From contig OZ005693.1 of NCBI GenBank assembly GCA_963930775.1, positions 7,376,006 to 7,440,005 on the forward strand: 64,000 nt of DNA. Direction: 5' to 3'. Under the pieces are notes generated by a model that was not told the origin of the DNA, made no database searches, and saw only the letters and a program-made list of their open reading frames with translations. The DNA comes from Cliona cf. orientalis (Eukaryota; Porifera; Demospongiae; Clionaida; Clionaidae). Shown here piece after piece: positions 43,363-52,640 of the stretch (positions are counted from its first letter, which is position 1; each line of letters opens with the position of its first letter). Made by a program: the position numbers and the translations under genes.

Positions 43363-44275
43363 CCTTGTGATAGTGTACATTATGGTAAACCATTAGCCAT
43401 GCACATTCCTTACTAATGTAATCTACTGTACATCTACAGAGCAACTAACAGTTTGTATTTTGTGACATATTAATTTTAGCTTCAATATAAAGTTTGATAC
43501 TATCCTGCATAGCAGTTGCATACTAGCTATAGGTAATTATATACATATTTGCTGCCTTTGAACCATCGTTTAGATCTGTTATAACAGTTTTTGTCCTTCA
43601 GGCAGGTTCTTAAATATTTTAGAGCCTTGACTAGAAGTGATTACGACGCAATGTCAGTTCTAAGATAGGCGCCACTCTAATTCAGGTGCTCTTTGAGATC
43701 TATAAAAGTTTTTCGGTACCTAATTTAAGGCGCCTTTCCGGACATAAATTGTTTTTATAGGTGATGCCTATTATTATTATTATTATCACTGCTTTACAGC
43801 TACCATAGCTAAAGCCTGCTACAGGATTGCAATTGCCTGACAAGATGACAAAATATGTAGTAATTAAAAGTATTCGTTCTAGGATATAGAATAGTTAAAG
43901 ATGATTGTTGCAGCTCTTGTGCCAGTTAGTTGAAGCGGGATTTTGGCAGGGAGAAACACCTCGGGCAGGGACATGCGAAATAGTAGGAGCAGCTAATATC
44001 TGGGTTGAATTTAGTGAGAAATGACTTCCAAAAGATGTCAATTAATTGCTCTCTGATCATTGTGAATGATCAATTAAGATCAATGGGAGCTAGTTAGCAA
44101 GTCCCATAGGTGAGATAATCTGTAGAAGTAGAATTGTTTGTCTCTATTATATTTATAGGAGGTTGAACTATGAACTAGCTTATTGAAGGTACCGGACCTG
44201 GTGGTGTTGTGGCTGAAGGAAACATGTTGGAGATTCTAAAGGATTAGTTGGGTGACTAATGGAGTTTCAAAGACT
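43363..44275. repeat. Partial distal transporter repeat, then unassigned sequence
   Basis: From 43,375 to about 43,640 the sequence matches the distal 5' repeat (GGTAAACCATTAGCC, CAACTAACAGTTTGTATTTT, CAGGCAGGTTCTTAAATA). From 43,650 to 44,275 no gene is seen; a (TTA)n tract lies near 43,770. Confidence 0.5.
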
Positions 44276-45330
44276 TCACGAAGAAACACAGGTCACAGAG
44301 TTCGAGCAACGTCGACATTGGTAGAAGATTAAGCTGGTCCTGTAGGCAGAAATGTAATCATTTAGTATATATTTTGTTGCTTGACGTTGAATGTATTCGA
44401 TTGGGTTGATGTCTTTTTGAAGGAGTGGTCTCCAAACTTGGGATCCATAGGTAAGTTGAGATCGTACCAAGGAGATGTAAAGTTTTTTTTTCTTTGTGGT
44501 GACATTGGATGATGCAAATGTGCGACAGAGCAGGCATAGTATTGTGTAGGCTTTGGAAGTTATCTTCGATATATGGTGAGACCATGCAGGATAGATCGGA
44601 TGATTATAAGTACAGTCCAACCTCGATTATCCGAACCTCGATTATCCGAACCCTCGATTATCCGAACTCGAGATCCGAAGAAAATGCAGGGTCAAAGTAC
44701 ACATTGTGACCACGTGACCCAATTGCGCATGCGCAGTAAACCTACGTCGCATAGTTGCCACGCGAGAACCTGCTGCTGCGCTGCTATTAAATCTAGTTCT
44801 AACACTCAAAGAAGTAAAAGAAACGCAAGGTAAGTGTTCTATCAATCGAGGATGAGATTAAAATCGTCTAAATGCTCGATAAGTCTGTCATATGTACGTT
44901 TTTACATGCATGATCGACTTTGTGGGTGTGGCTTGGGCGTGGTCATCGTTATCCGAATTCCTTGCTTATCCGAACGGTTCGAGGTTTCCCCTTGGCCAAA
45001 GGGGTTCGGATAATCGAGGTTGGACTGTAGTATTCTGAGGTCTTTTTTGTTGGTTACATGAGGAGATAGGTAGACCACTGATGAGGTATTTCACCTGGGT
45101 ATCACTATGATTGGAGGTGGCATGGAAAAAGATGGATAACATAGAACATTTCATCTCGTTGAACTTTAGTTTCCAGTCGGTGCTCCACAAGTAGTATGTC
45201 AAGATCAAATTGAAGAAGGATACAGTCATATGGAGAACAAATAGGCGGAGATATTTGGTGTCATCAGCAAACAGGAAAGTTTTAGAGTGGTTCACTGAAG
45301 AGGATAAGTCATTAATGTACATGTAGATAA
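44276..45330 (-). pseudogene. Non-LTR retrotransposon (LINE) RT fragment, interrupted by a MITE
   Basis: The 44,966-45,322 frame carries MYINDLSSSVNHSKTFLFAD followed by DTKY, the RT catalytic FADD region, and WKLKFNEMKCSML. The 44,276-44,620 frame carries the C-terminal part (AYTILCLLCRTFASS, KLYISLVRSQLTYGSQVWRP, IEYIQRQATKYIL). The two were one frame before the MITE at 44,613-45,027 inserted. Sequences of this type are widespread in marine invertebrates; the clade (CR1/jockey/RTE) is not resolved. Confidence 0.8.
44613..45027. mobile_element. pogo/Tigger-type MITE with NRF1-like palindrome
   Basis: 415 bp flanked by TA on both sides. Terminal inverted repeats are CAGTCCAACCTCGATTATCC at the left and GGATAATCGAGGTTGGACTG at the right, perfect over at least 20 bases; CGATTATCCGAAC is repeated two more times at the left. 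The CAGT start and TA target fit the pogo branch of Tc1/mariner. Inside are CACGTG, GCGCATGCGC (44,725-44,734) and AAGGTAAGTG, a splice-donor-like site. Confidence 0.9.
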
Positions 45331-45492
45331 ATAGAATTCTTTATTTCATGCAATAATAACAATATATTTATTATGAATTCTACATCCTGACTTAGTAAGC
45401 AAGGTGAGTACGTCGAGTAGATAAGACAGTATGGCACTGAAGTTGGCTTTCGGGAAGTCATAGACATAATAATTTAGGGATGGTGGGTGAAG

Positions 45493-45741
45493 TTAGAAGA
45501 AGTTGCTGGGATAAACTGAAGTGATCAGAGGATATCCAGTTGTTATTGGAGGATATGTGGTGAGGTTGGTTGCCAGTTTATCCGTGTTTGAGAGCATAAG
45601 ATCAAGGATGTTGCCTTTGGCGTGAGTAGGTTGATCAATTAAGTGTGTCAATGAGTTGTCGAAGATCCCTACATATTGCAATACCGTGGTACCGTCGATC
45701 AATCTATCGGTGGAATGCAATACCATGGTACTGTCGATCAA
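45493..45741 (-). pseudogene. LINE endonuclease-region fragment
   Basis: Encodes YVGIFDNSLTHLIDQPTHAK then GNILDLMLSNTDKLATNL, typical of the end of the apurinic-type endonuclease of non-LTR retrotransposons (QPTH-GN-LDL). It probably belongs to the same element as the RT fragment, with the middle part lost. Confidence 0.72.
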
Positions 45742-46240
45742 TCTATCGAGCTAACAGTTTAGATGTCAAATGAAGCCTATCTGCTTTGGAGTGGCGGATC
45801 CAGGATTTCTAGAAGGGGAGTTCTAATATACAGTTGTGGGTGAAGCGTGCGTGAATTGTTAAAAGTTTTATGTGTCTTTCAGAAGTTAGAGACAATGTCA
45901 ACTGCTCAGATGGATAAAGTACCAGCAACTCGAGTATGATTCAGTGAAACCATAGATGGTGAAACTTCCAAAAAGAAGTGAACCTATATAATATATTAAA
46001 TTTTTTGTTATTTTTGCCATAGTGCGCACACACAATTAAGTAGATATGGTACGGGGTCGTTAGCCATAGTTGACTATTCCTCCATTTCACCATTCCACTA
46101 TTCCATTCCACCGTTCCATGTTCCATTGAATCTATCGACACCCATTTGGAGCTTGGGCTCTGGCAAGACTTCCAGAACCGCTCTAATGAAGTGTGGAATT
46201 TTGGCTTTAGCCGATACAGAATAAGATTGATGCTATTGAC
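45742..46240 (+). pseudogene. Hydrolase flank and short hydrolase fragment
   Basis: The upstream flank (TTTAGATGTCAAATGAAGCC, TCAGATGGATAAAGTACCAG, GTGAAACCATAGATGGTGAA) leads into about 70 bases of hydrolase homology from 46,170 (TAATGAAGTGTGGAATTTTG, that is NEVWNFGF) to 46,240 (TGCTATTGAC). The rest of the gene is missing, and the sequence passes into the hairpin at 46,249. Confidence 0.72.
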
Positions 46241-46248
46241 CATGCAGC

Positions 46249-46280
46249 AGTAGGTAAGACTAGCTATAGTCTTACCTACT
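46249..46280. repeat. Perfect hairpin, 14-bp arms
   Basis: AGTAGGTAAGACTA, loop GCTA, TAGTCTTACCTACT. The same sequence is at 53,549-53,580, also directly after a hydrolase fragment. Function unknown; it may be the end of a mobile element or of a rearranged segment. Confidence 0.85.
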
Positions 46281-46715
46281 ACTGAGTTGCATTTGTGTGG
46301 CCAAACTCAAGTGTGTCATGAGCTAGCCCTCAGTAGCAGCCTTGTCTGACTTCAATGAGTATGCACAGCAAGTCAACCAGTACTTGGTTGATGATTTATC
46401 ATTTCTTCTTTCTTCCTGGCACTCATGTAGCTAATGCCTACGTGTAACTTAGTTAACTGTCAAACAACCTCACGAAAAAAGGTGCAGTGAGCACCTTTGC
46501 ATTAATCTCAAATGGGGGTGGGCTGACATTAGCGGTGTAATTTTTGGCTTGTAATGACTGTGTAAAAACCAAACTCATCACATCCTGATGCTGCTCTTTC
46601 AAATAAATCATCAACCTTAGCAGGATATGAAGGCACAGTGAATATTATAGTGGTAACTACATTGTTTTGCCAAGGATAGTGTCATACAACCATCTGCAAT
46701 ATACAGTATAATGAT

Positions 46716-46903
46716 TACTGTAAATCGCGAATATTTCGTGTCTAAAATATTTCATGCAATAACTTTTCGCGTTAAATAATTTTCAGACAAACGACCCTGT
46801 ACCGCATTATCGTTAATATTGCGCATGTATTTCTTGCGTTTAATTTTTGCACAAGCCATGCTGTCCGAAAATATTAACATCGAAATATTCGCGATTTACG
46901 GTA
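46716..46903. mobile_element. TA-flanked MITE, CTGTAAATCGCG termini
   Basis: 188 bp. TACTGTAAATCGCGAATATT at the left is the inverted repeat of AATATTCGCGATTTACGGTA at the right, with one difference. The homologous flanks near 33,487 and 55,101 read ATGATTATTGTGAGTG without the element and with a single TA. Confidence 0.92.
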
Positions 46904-46961
46904 TTGTGAGTGAATTGTGCATTATGTGCGAAATATTATTCTCAAAAAAAAGTTACTATTA

Positions 46962-47216
46962 AATTGATTATTAGTTTCTCATCCTATGTTCAGGAATTTC
47001 CCCAGGCGGGAGGGTGGCTTTTTATTTTATTTTTTGTCATGAATATCATTAAATGTCATCATGAATTTCATTAAAAAATTGGCGCGTCTATGACGTAATG
47101 CCTCGTGCATTTTTTAATGATAGTTTTAATGATATTCATGAATTAAAATGTAGTCAGGCGGAGGAAAAACTCGAGGCGGGCGGGGATGAGAAACTAATAT
47201 TCAATTTTATTTGGCC
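46962..47216. mobile_element. Harbinger-like MITE with GTTTCTCATCC/GGATGAGAAAC ends
   Basis: About 255 bp inserted between TTACTATTA and CATGTG, compared with the A5 flank. The right end is GATGAGAAACTAATATTCAA followed by TTTTATTTGGCC and TTA. The left end lacks roughly the first ten bases of the matching inverted repeat. A 3-bp TTA flank fits PIF/Harbinger. It resembles the element at 60,689. Confidence 0.7.
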
Positions 47217-47394
47217 TTACATGTGTTCACCTAAACCACAATTAGCTAATTTACTTTAATTGTACACTGCAAAAAATGAATCATTATTTTAACCATAACA
47301 GGTGGTTATCTCAGTTTCATGTCTTGGGTGAAGTTAGAAGAATTAAGTTAGGCTGGGATAAACTGAATGTGATAAAGTGATCAGAGGTCCAGAA

Positions 47395-47700
47395 TATCCA
47401 GTTGTTATTGGAGGATATGGACACTGGTGAGGTTGGTTACCAGTTTGTCCGTATTTGGGAGCATAAGATCAAGGATGTTGCCTTTGGCGTGAGTGGGTTG
47501 ATTAATTAAGTGTGGCAATGTGTTGTCGAAGATCCCTAGCTACATATTATTGCAATACTGTGGTACTGTCAATCAATCTATCGAGCTAACAGTTTAGATG
47601 TCAAATGAAGCCTGCCTGCTTTGGAGTGGCAGATCCAGGATTTCTAGAAGGGGGGGTTCTAATATACAGTTGTGGGCGAACCATGCGCGAATTGTTTAAA
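47395..47700 (-). pseudogene. LINE endonuclease fragment and hydrolase upstream flank
   Basis: GTTGTTATTGGAGGATATGG to GATCAAGGATGTTGCCTTTG repeats the 45,493-45,741 fragment. From 47,580 the hydrolase flank (GAGCTAACAGTTTAGATGTC) follows. The LINE piece travels with the hydrolase flank in every copy, so it was captured before the duplications. Confidence 0.65.
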
Positions 47701-47708
47701 AGTGACCT

Positions 47709-48098
47709 GCTATGAGAAAAGGGACCACTCGGGATATTTTATAAAATTGAGTTTTTGGCATGGACTGATAGCTCTATGTGTACTGAATCCAATGGTGCAC
47801 ATTTCATGAAAAAATATTGATCACAAGCCGAGTTATGACCATTTTTATGCACTCGGGTAGGTATTTTCATTTTTCAGAAAATACGCATTTTATTTACATT
47901 AATTTGTATGCGCCCTAGTAAATCATAACTATTGTTTACATGATGTGACTGTATGAACATAGCATATCACTATGAAGCCAAGAATCTACATTTTCTAATA
48001 GACTGAAAAACAGAAAAGTGAAAAATAATAATCTTCCACACATTTTAGCAATTATTAGCAAATGAAATTTTATCCCAAGTGGTCCCTTTTCTCATAGC
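47709..48098. mobile_element. MITE with GCTATGAGAAAAGGGACC termini
   Basis: About 390 bp with 27-bp terminal inverted repeats (GCTATGAGAAAAGGGACCAC at the left; GTGGTCCCTTTTCTCATAGC at the right), one mismatch in the following bases. TA lies inside each end, so the true boundary may be two or three bases further in. The related flank at 45,850-45,890 lacks it. No coding sequence. Confidence 0.75.
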
Positions 48099-48292
48099 GC
48101 TAATGCCTAACTTCTTTCAGAAGTTAGAGACAACTGCTCAGATGGATAATGTACCAGCAACTCGAGTATGATTCAGTGAAACCATAGATGGTGAAACTTC
48201 AAAAAAGAAGTGAACCTATAATATTATATAGCTATAACCATATTAAATTTTTTTGTTATTTTTGCCATAGTGCGCACACACAATTAAGTAGA
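48099..48292. repeat. Hydrolase upstream flank, split by the 5-kb element
   Basis: Matches 45,890-46,045 (TCAGATGGATAATGTACCAG, GTGAAACCATAGATGGTGAA, GCGCACACACAATTAAGTAG). It continues at 53,354. Confidence 0.75.
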
Positions 48293-48539
48293 CATCACAG
48301 GGAAAACGCAGCCTACATACGGTGACACACGGATTCTGTAATAATGCAATAATACGGAGTGACACGGGACAGCAGAAATACGACACCGTCAGCGATATCG
48401 CCTGCGCGGTAGCGTACTAATACGGATAAGTAGCTTAGCCCGTCTTCGCACGCTATCGATTAACGGTTAGAACACGATTCCCGTCTGTCTTTCCTCCCAG
48501 CTGTACGGTTCTCCGTGAAAGCCAGCTTATGGATTGCAG

Positions 48540-48665
48540 GTCAAGGTTCAATTTGCGCATGCGCCAAAAATTTGAAATTGTCGAGCTACAAAATATGGCG
48601 GGATGACTACAGGCAAGAGACTACGAGCTACAAGTGAAGAGGACAAAGATTAAGGCTAGTAAGTG
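48540..48665 (+). promoter_or_regulatory. Promoter-like segment of the 5-kb element
   Basis: GCGCATGCGC (48,555-48,564, NRF1-type) is followed by AAAATATGGCGGG (YY1-like) and, 60-70 bases later, GCTAGTAAGTG, a possible splice donor. This could be the 5' end of a transcription unit once used by the element. Confidence 0.35.
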
Positions 48666-48747
48666 TCACTGTATACTAGCACGAGAGTTAGCGTATACAT
48701 TTAGGTATCTAATTTTTGGCAGCAAGGTGGGTAGCTATCTAGTGCTA

Positions 48748-49260
48748 GCAGCTGTCAAGATGCTTTCATCTTTGGGCAGCTGAACCTGTCAAGATGTGTC
48801 ATCTTTAGGCAGGTAGCTAGGGTCTATTTCTTGGGTTGGGTAACTTGAACTCCATTTGTAGAAGCTGTCAAGATGTTTCATCTTTGGGCAGCTGAACCTG
48901 TCAAGATGTGTCATCTTTAGGCAGGTAGCTAGAGTCTATTTCTTGCTGGGGTTGGGTAACTTGAACTCCATTTGTAGAAGCTGTCAAGATGTTTCATCTT
49001 TGGGCAGCTGAACCTGTCAAGATGTGTCATCTTTAGGCAGGTAGCTAGAGTCTATTTCTTGCCGGGGTTGGGTAACTTGAACTCCTTTTGTAGAAGCTGT
49101 CAAGATGTTTCATCTTTGGGCAGCTGAACCTGTCAAGATGTATCATCTTTAGGCAGGTAGCTTTTATTTCTTGGGTAACTTGAACTCCATTTGTAGAAGC
49201 TGTCAAGATGCTTCATCTTTGGGCAGCTGAACCTGTCAAGATGTGTCATCTTTAGGCAGA
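48748..49260. repeat. Tandem array 1 (TGTCAAGATG units)
   Basis: About five units of about 100-120 bp. Each has two copies of TGTCAAGATGTNTCATCTTT (one followed by GGGCAGCTGAACC, the other by AGGCAGGTAGCTAG), then CTATTTCTTG, GGGTAACTTGAACTCC and TTTGTAGAAG. Unit length differs mainly around the TTCTTGCTGGGGTTGGG part. No long open frame. Confidence 0.88.
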
Positions 49261-49300
49261 TTTTTTCCCCTACTAGACTATATTAGTTAGATAGCTTTAA

Positions 49301-51129
49301 GGTACCATTTAATTGCGTGGGCGTGAGCGTCAGGAATGGCTAATTCAATTAGCGAATCGTGAAGGGGCGTGGCCGAAGAGGCCATACGAGTGCTTTTGGT
49401 CGAAGGTGGGCGTGTCCAGAATCGGCCAGGGATGATTATGCGCGTGTAATTAGCGACCGGAAGTGGCCCCTGAAGAAAAGGCCGGTAATTGCCCACATCA
49501 AAGCAAGATCAAAGCATTCTTTCTTAACTATTAACCGCAACGACAAAAATTAAACACTAAGTTATACACTAAGTAGAAAAAAAAAGCAAATTTAAATAAA
49601 TAATCTAATTCATGGGGGGTTTGGGAGCACTTGGGGGGATAATTTTTACATGGGCACGCAGAATGGGTTGAAACTAGAGATTTGACCCCGGGGAATTTTG
49701 ATTCACGCCTTAGAATTAAAGTTACGGCCCTTTGAAGTTACCCCATATGTTTGTATAGGAAGCCATGCATTAACATTTGCAATGTTTTCCGCCCACGCGC
49801 TACGTGAGGGGCGGGGCCACGCGCGCACATCAACGTGACGACCATTACCCACTTGGATCAAAATTGATGTACAGGCTGCCTGCTTGCATTGTATGGCTCT
49901 ACTATGCATCCAGCTCAACTATGTAGTGGTTTTCGGACAATTTTTTTTCTGCTTAGTGTTCTGGTCGCCTTGAAGAAGAAGAAGTAGAAAAAAAAAGATT
50001 TAAATAATTAAATAAATAATCTAATTCATGGGGGGTTTGGGAGTACTTGGGGACATAATTTTTACATGGGCACGCAGAATGGGTCGAAACTAGAGGTTTG
50101 ACCTGAAAGAATTTTGATTCACGCCTTTGAATCGAAGTTACGGCCCTTTGAAGTTTTCCCATATGTTTGTATAGGAAGCCATGCATTTGCAATGTTTTCC
50201 GCCCACGCGCTACGTGAAAAACGGGGAATACCCGCGCACACAAACGTGACGACCTTTACCTACTTTAGTCAAAATTGAGTATAGACTGCCTGCTTGCATT
50301 GTATGGCTCTACTAAGCATCCAGCTCAACTATGTGGTGGCATTTTTTTTTCTGCTTAGCGCCTTGAAAAAAAAAAAAAAAAAAAAAGCTTATTAGGCCTA
50401 ATTAAGCATGTGGGCGTGTTCCTGGCACTGTGTGGAGTGTGTGCGTGTGCGTTAATGCAGGTTTTATTGCTTCCGATTGGGCGTGGCTTCACGGGCCAGT
50501 GCTTGGACATCGGCGCCTGGGACTTGGCCTCGGCGATAGGTGGGCGTGTCCCGGAAGCGGTGGTGACCTTTGAACCCCGCGAGGAGGCTTTGGGGGCGTG
50601 GCAGGAGGTCAAAGGTGAGGCCATGTCTGTTAATGAGGCACTGTACGGCGGTGCGATCGAGGGGCCTGTACGGCTGGACGGAAGCTGACGATGGTTTGAA
50701 GCGGATGTGGTTGCGATGACGTGTTGTTACTCCGCCCACACAGGAAATGAGGTGAGCTCTTGCGTGGGCGGTGTGGCAGAACGGCCTCCAAGTGTTTGTG
50801 TGTGTTTTGGCCTTGAGGAAGCTGTGCGTTTTAATTGGGATTGATTGTGGGCTTCCGGTGGACATCCGGTGGTTAGTAGGCACTTGATTGAGAATGGTGG
50901 TCCTTGGGGAACAAGGTGGGGCTGTTTTGGGCGTGGCCTGGCCCCTCCCTTCCGGCTCGGCTTCCGGTCCATGGAGGATATTAAATGAACACTTCCGGCT
51001 CTAGCAGCCACACCCCTGAGACCTGTGCAATTAAAAGGGCGTGGTTACACAACATGCACCTCACTAATGACTTTGATGTGGTTTAGGTGTCATATCCCCC
51101 ACCTCACGCCCACGCAATTTAATGGTACC
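49301..51129. mobile_element. Nested TTAA-flanked element with GGTACC termini
   Basis: 1829 bp inside the 5-kb element. TTAA lies at both edges (49,297-49,300 and 51,130-51,133). The terminal repeats read GGTACCATTTAATTGCGTGG at the left and CCACGCAATTTAATGGTACC at the right, with further matching GCGTGAG (one mismatch). A TTAA target fits piggyBac or Kolobok; the GG start is more like Kolobok. The body is GC-richer than the surroundings. Its open frames (for example 50,410-50,688) show no recognisable domain. Confidence 0.75.
49585..50360. repeat. Direct duplication of about 360-400 bp inside the TTAA element
   Basis: 49,585-49,960 and 50,005-50,360 both read TAATCTAATTCATGGGGGGT, GGGCACGCAGAATGGGT, GTTACGGCCCTTTGAAGTT, CCGCCCACGCGCTACGTGA and GCCTGCTTGCATTGTATGGC. 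The copies differ by scattered substitutions and small indels. Confidence 0.85.
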
Positions 51130-51369
51130 TTAATACAGTATTAGCTACTTGTGTACTTCACTGTGATATTGTTTTATGTAGGGATGGACTACTCAAAAGA
51201 TCTATTCAAGCCTGCACACATTTTTCATGTAGGTTTTAATTTTAATAACGTACTATGTGCAATTACAAAATTTTGTTAGCTACCTGTGTGCATGCACAAG
51301 GGCACACCTGTTCAAATAATTAGTGAAATTAATCTCTAGAGACTCTAATATTATTATTATGTGCATCTC

Positions 51370-51384
51370 TCACTGTCTTGGTTC

Positions 51385-51417
<33 letters not shown>

Positions 51418-52640
51418 AATTCAGATGGACCACTGTTAACAGAATTTGAGCTACAAGGTAAGGTGTATCTCGTGTACATGTCTCACTCTAATATGTGCAC
51501 ACCTACCCCCACCCACTTTCTCTATATCATTCTGCATGACTAAATGCAAGGATGGACAAAAATAGCAACAATATTATGCTAATAAATAGTATGTACATCC
51601 TTAGATAATAATATTATAGTTATAAGTGATAATTAACTACTGGGTAATAAATTATAGATATGATGTTTGAAGGTGGGAAAGGGTAAAGAGATGACATTAC
51701 TACTTAATTTATTCCATAACTTAATTGTGCTTGGAACCCACTTCTCTCTCTCGGTTTTTATTCTTCCCCTCCCTCTGTCATTCTAATTTCAAATAGATTT
51801 CCTTTTAAATTGAAAGATCGAATCTGTGATATACAAGGTAATAAATCTCTGATGTTATGTCTTATCTTATCTCTCTATAATACAAGTTCGTCTACTCTCT
51901 CTCTCTCACAGTTTCCCTTTTTCCCTGTCTTTCTAATTCAGATGGCCATGGATCGTCTGTTAAAACAGTCTGTGAGATAGAAAGGTAAATAAATTTCTGA
52001 TGTATCTTGTGTCTCTGTAAACGTACTTCTCTCCCTGGTCTAGCTCTATCCTTCCCCTGTCACTGTCGCTCTAATTTTGGATGGATGGGTACAAGATAAC
52101 AGGTCCCTCGTGTCTCTATTATACATGTACACCTACACTCTCGATTCCTTCTAAATTTTCCTCTGTGATGGATTGGTAACAATTAGTCTTTCATGTCGAT
52201 GATACATGTACATCCACTCTTCTCCCTCTCTCTATTTCTCCTCTCCTGTCGCTCTTATTTCAGATAGACCGTCTTAAAAGGAGTGTGATATATACAAGGT
52301 AACAAGTCTGATGTATCTTGTCTCTCTCTAATTACGTACTCTCTTAATTTCTCTATCTCTACGTATCCTTCCCCTCCGTCTGTTGCTATAATTTCAGATA
52401 GATCACCTGTTATGAGTCTGTGACATACAAGGTAACAAATCTCTGATGCATCTCATGTCTCTCTCTAATACATGTACACCTACTTTTCCTCTCACACAGA
52501 GTTCCTCTCGTACCAACTGTCATTCTAGTTTAGATCGCCTATTGAAGGAGCCTGTGACAAGGTAATGTTTCTAATGTCTCTCTAATATAATAAATTTCAT
52601 CTTGTCTTTTCTATTATACCTTGCTCTCTCTTATTTAATC
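51370..52640 (+). repeat. Tandem array 2, units carrying splice-site-like borders
   Basis: About eight or nine degenerate units of roughly 100-160 bp. Most have a TCTCTC/CCTCCC pyrimidine tract, TCTAATTTCAG-like AG, then 28-43 bases containing TCTGTGAxATACAAG, then GTAA. Clear examples have the central block at about 51,424-51,456, 51,797-51,837, 51,942-51,985, 52,263-52,297 and 52,398-52,431. The blocks contain stops and are not multiples of three. Some units have lost the AG or GT. Confidence 0.7.

Larger units (their letters stand above)
46430..47270. repeat. Orphan A-type 3' flank without a transporter gene
   Basis: Matches the 3' flank of A5 and A6 (GTGTAACTTAGTTAACTGTC, CATCACATCCTGATGCTGCT, GGATAGTGTCATACAACC, CATGTGTTCACC), with two MITEs inserted. 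After about 47,270, where a transporter stop codon should follow, unrelated sequence and a LINE fragment begin. An A gene has therefore been deleted here. Confidence 0.75.

Noticed and set aside
48748-49260. CRISPR-like array
   Set aside because: Units are too long, spacers are not unique, and the context is a eukaryotic transposon.
50355-51011. Several overlapping 80-140-residue open frames in the TTAA element
   Set aside because: They reflect GC-rich sequence poor in stop codons; no frame has a recognisable domain or matching partner.
51361-51543. 60-residue plus-strand frame at the start of tandem array 2
   Set aside because: It is CT-microsatellite translation (Leu-Ser repeats) with no domain; the array itself is described as a repeat.
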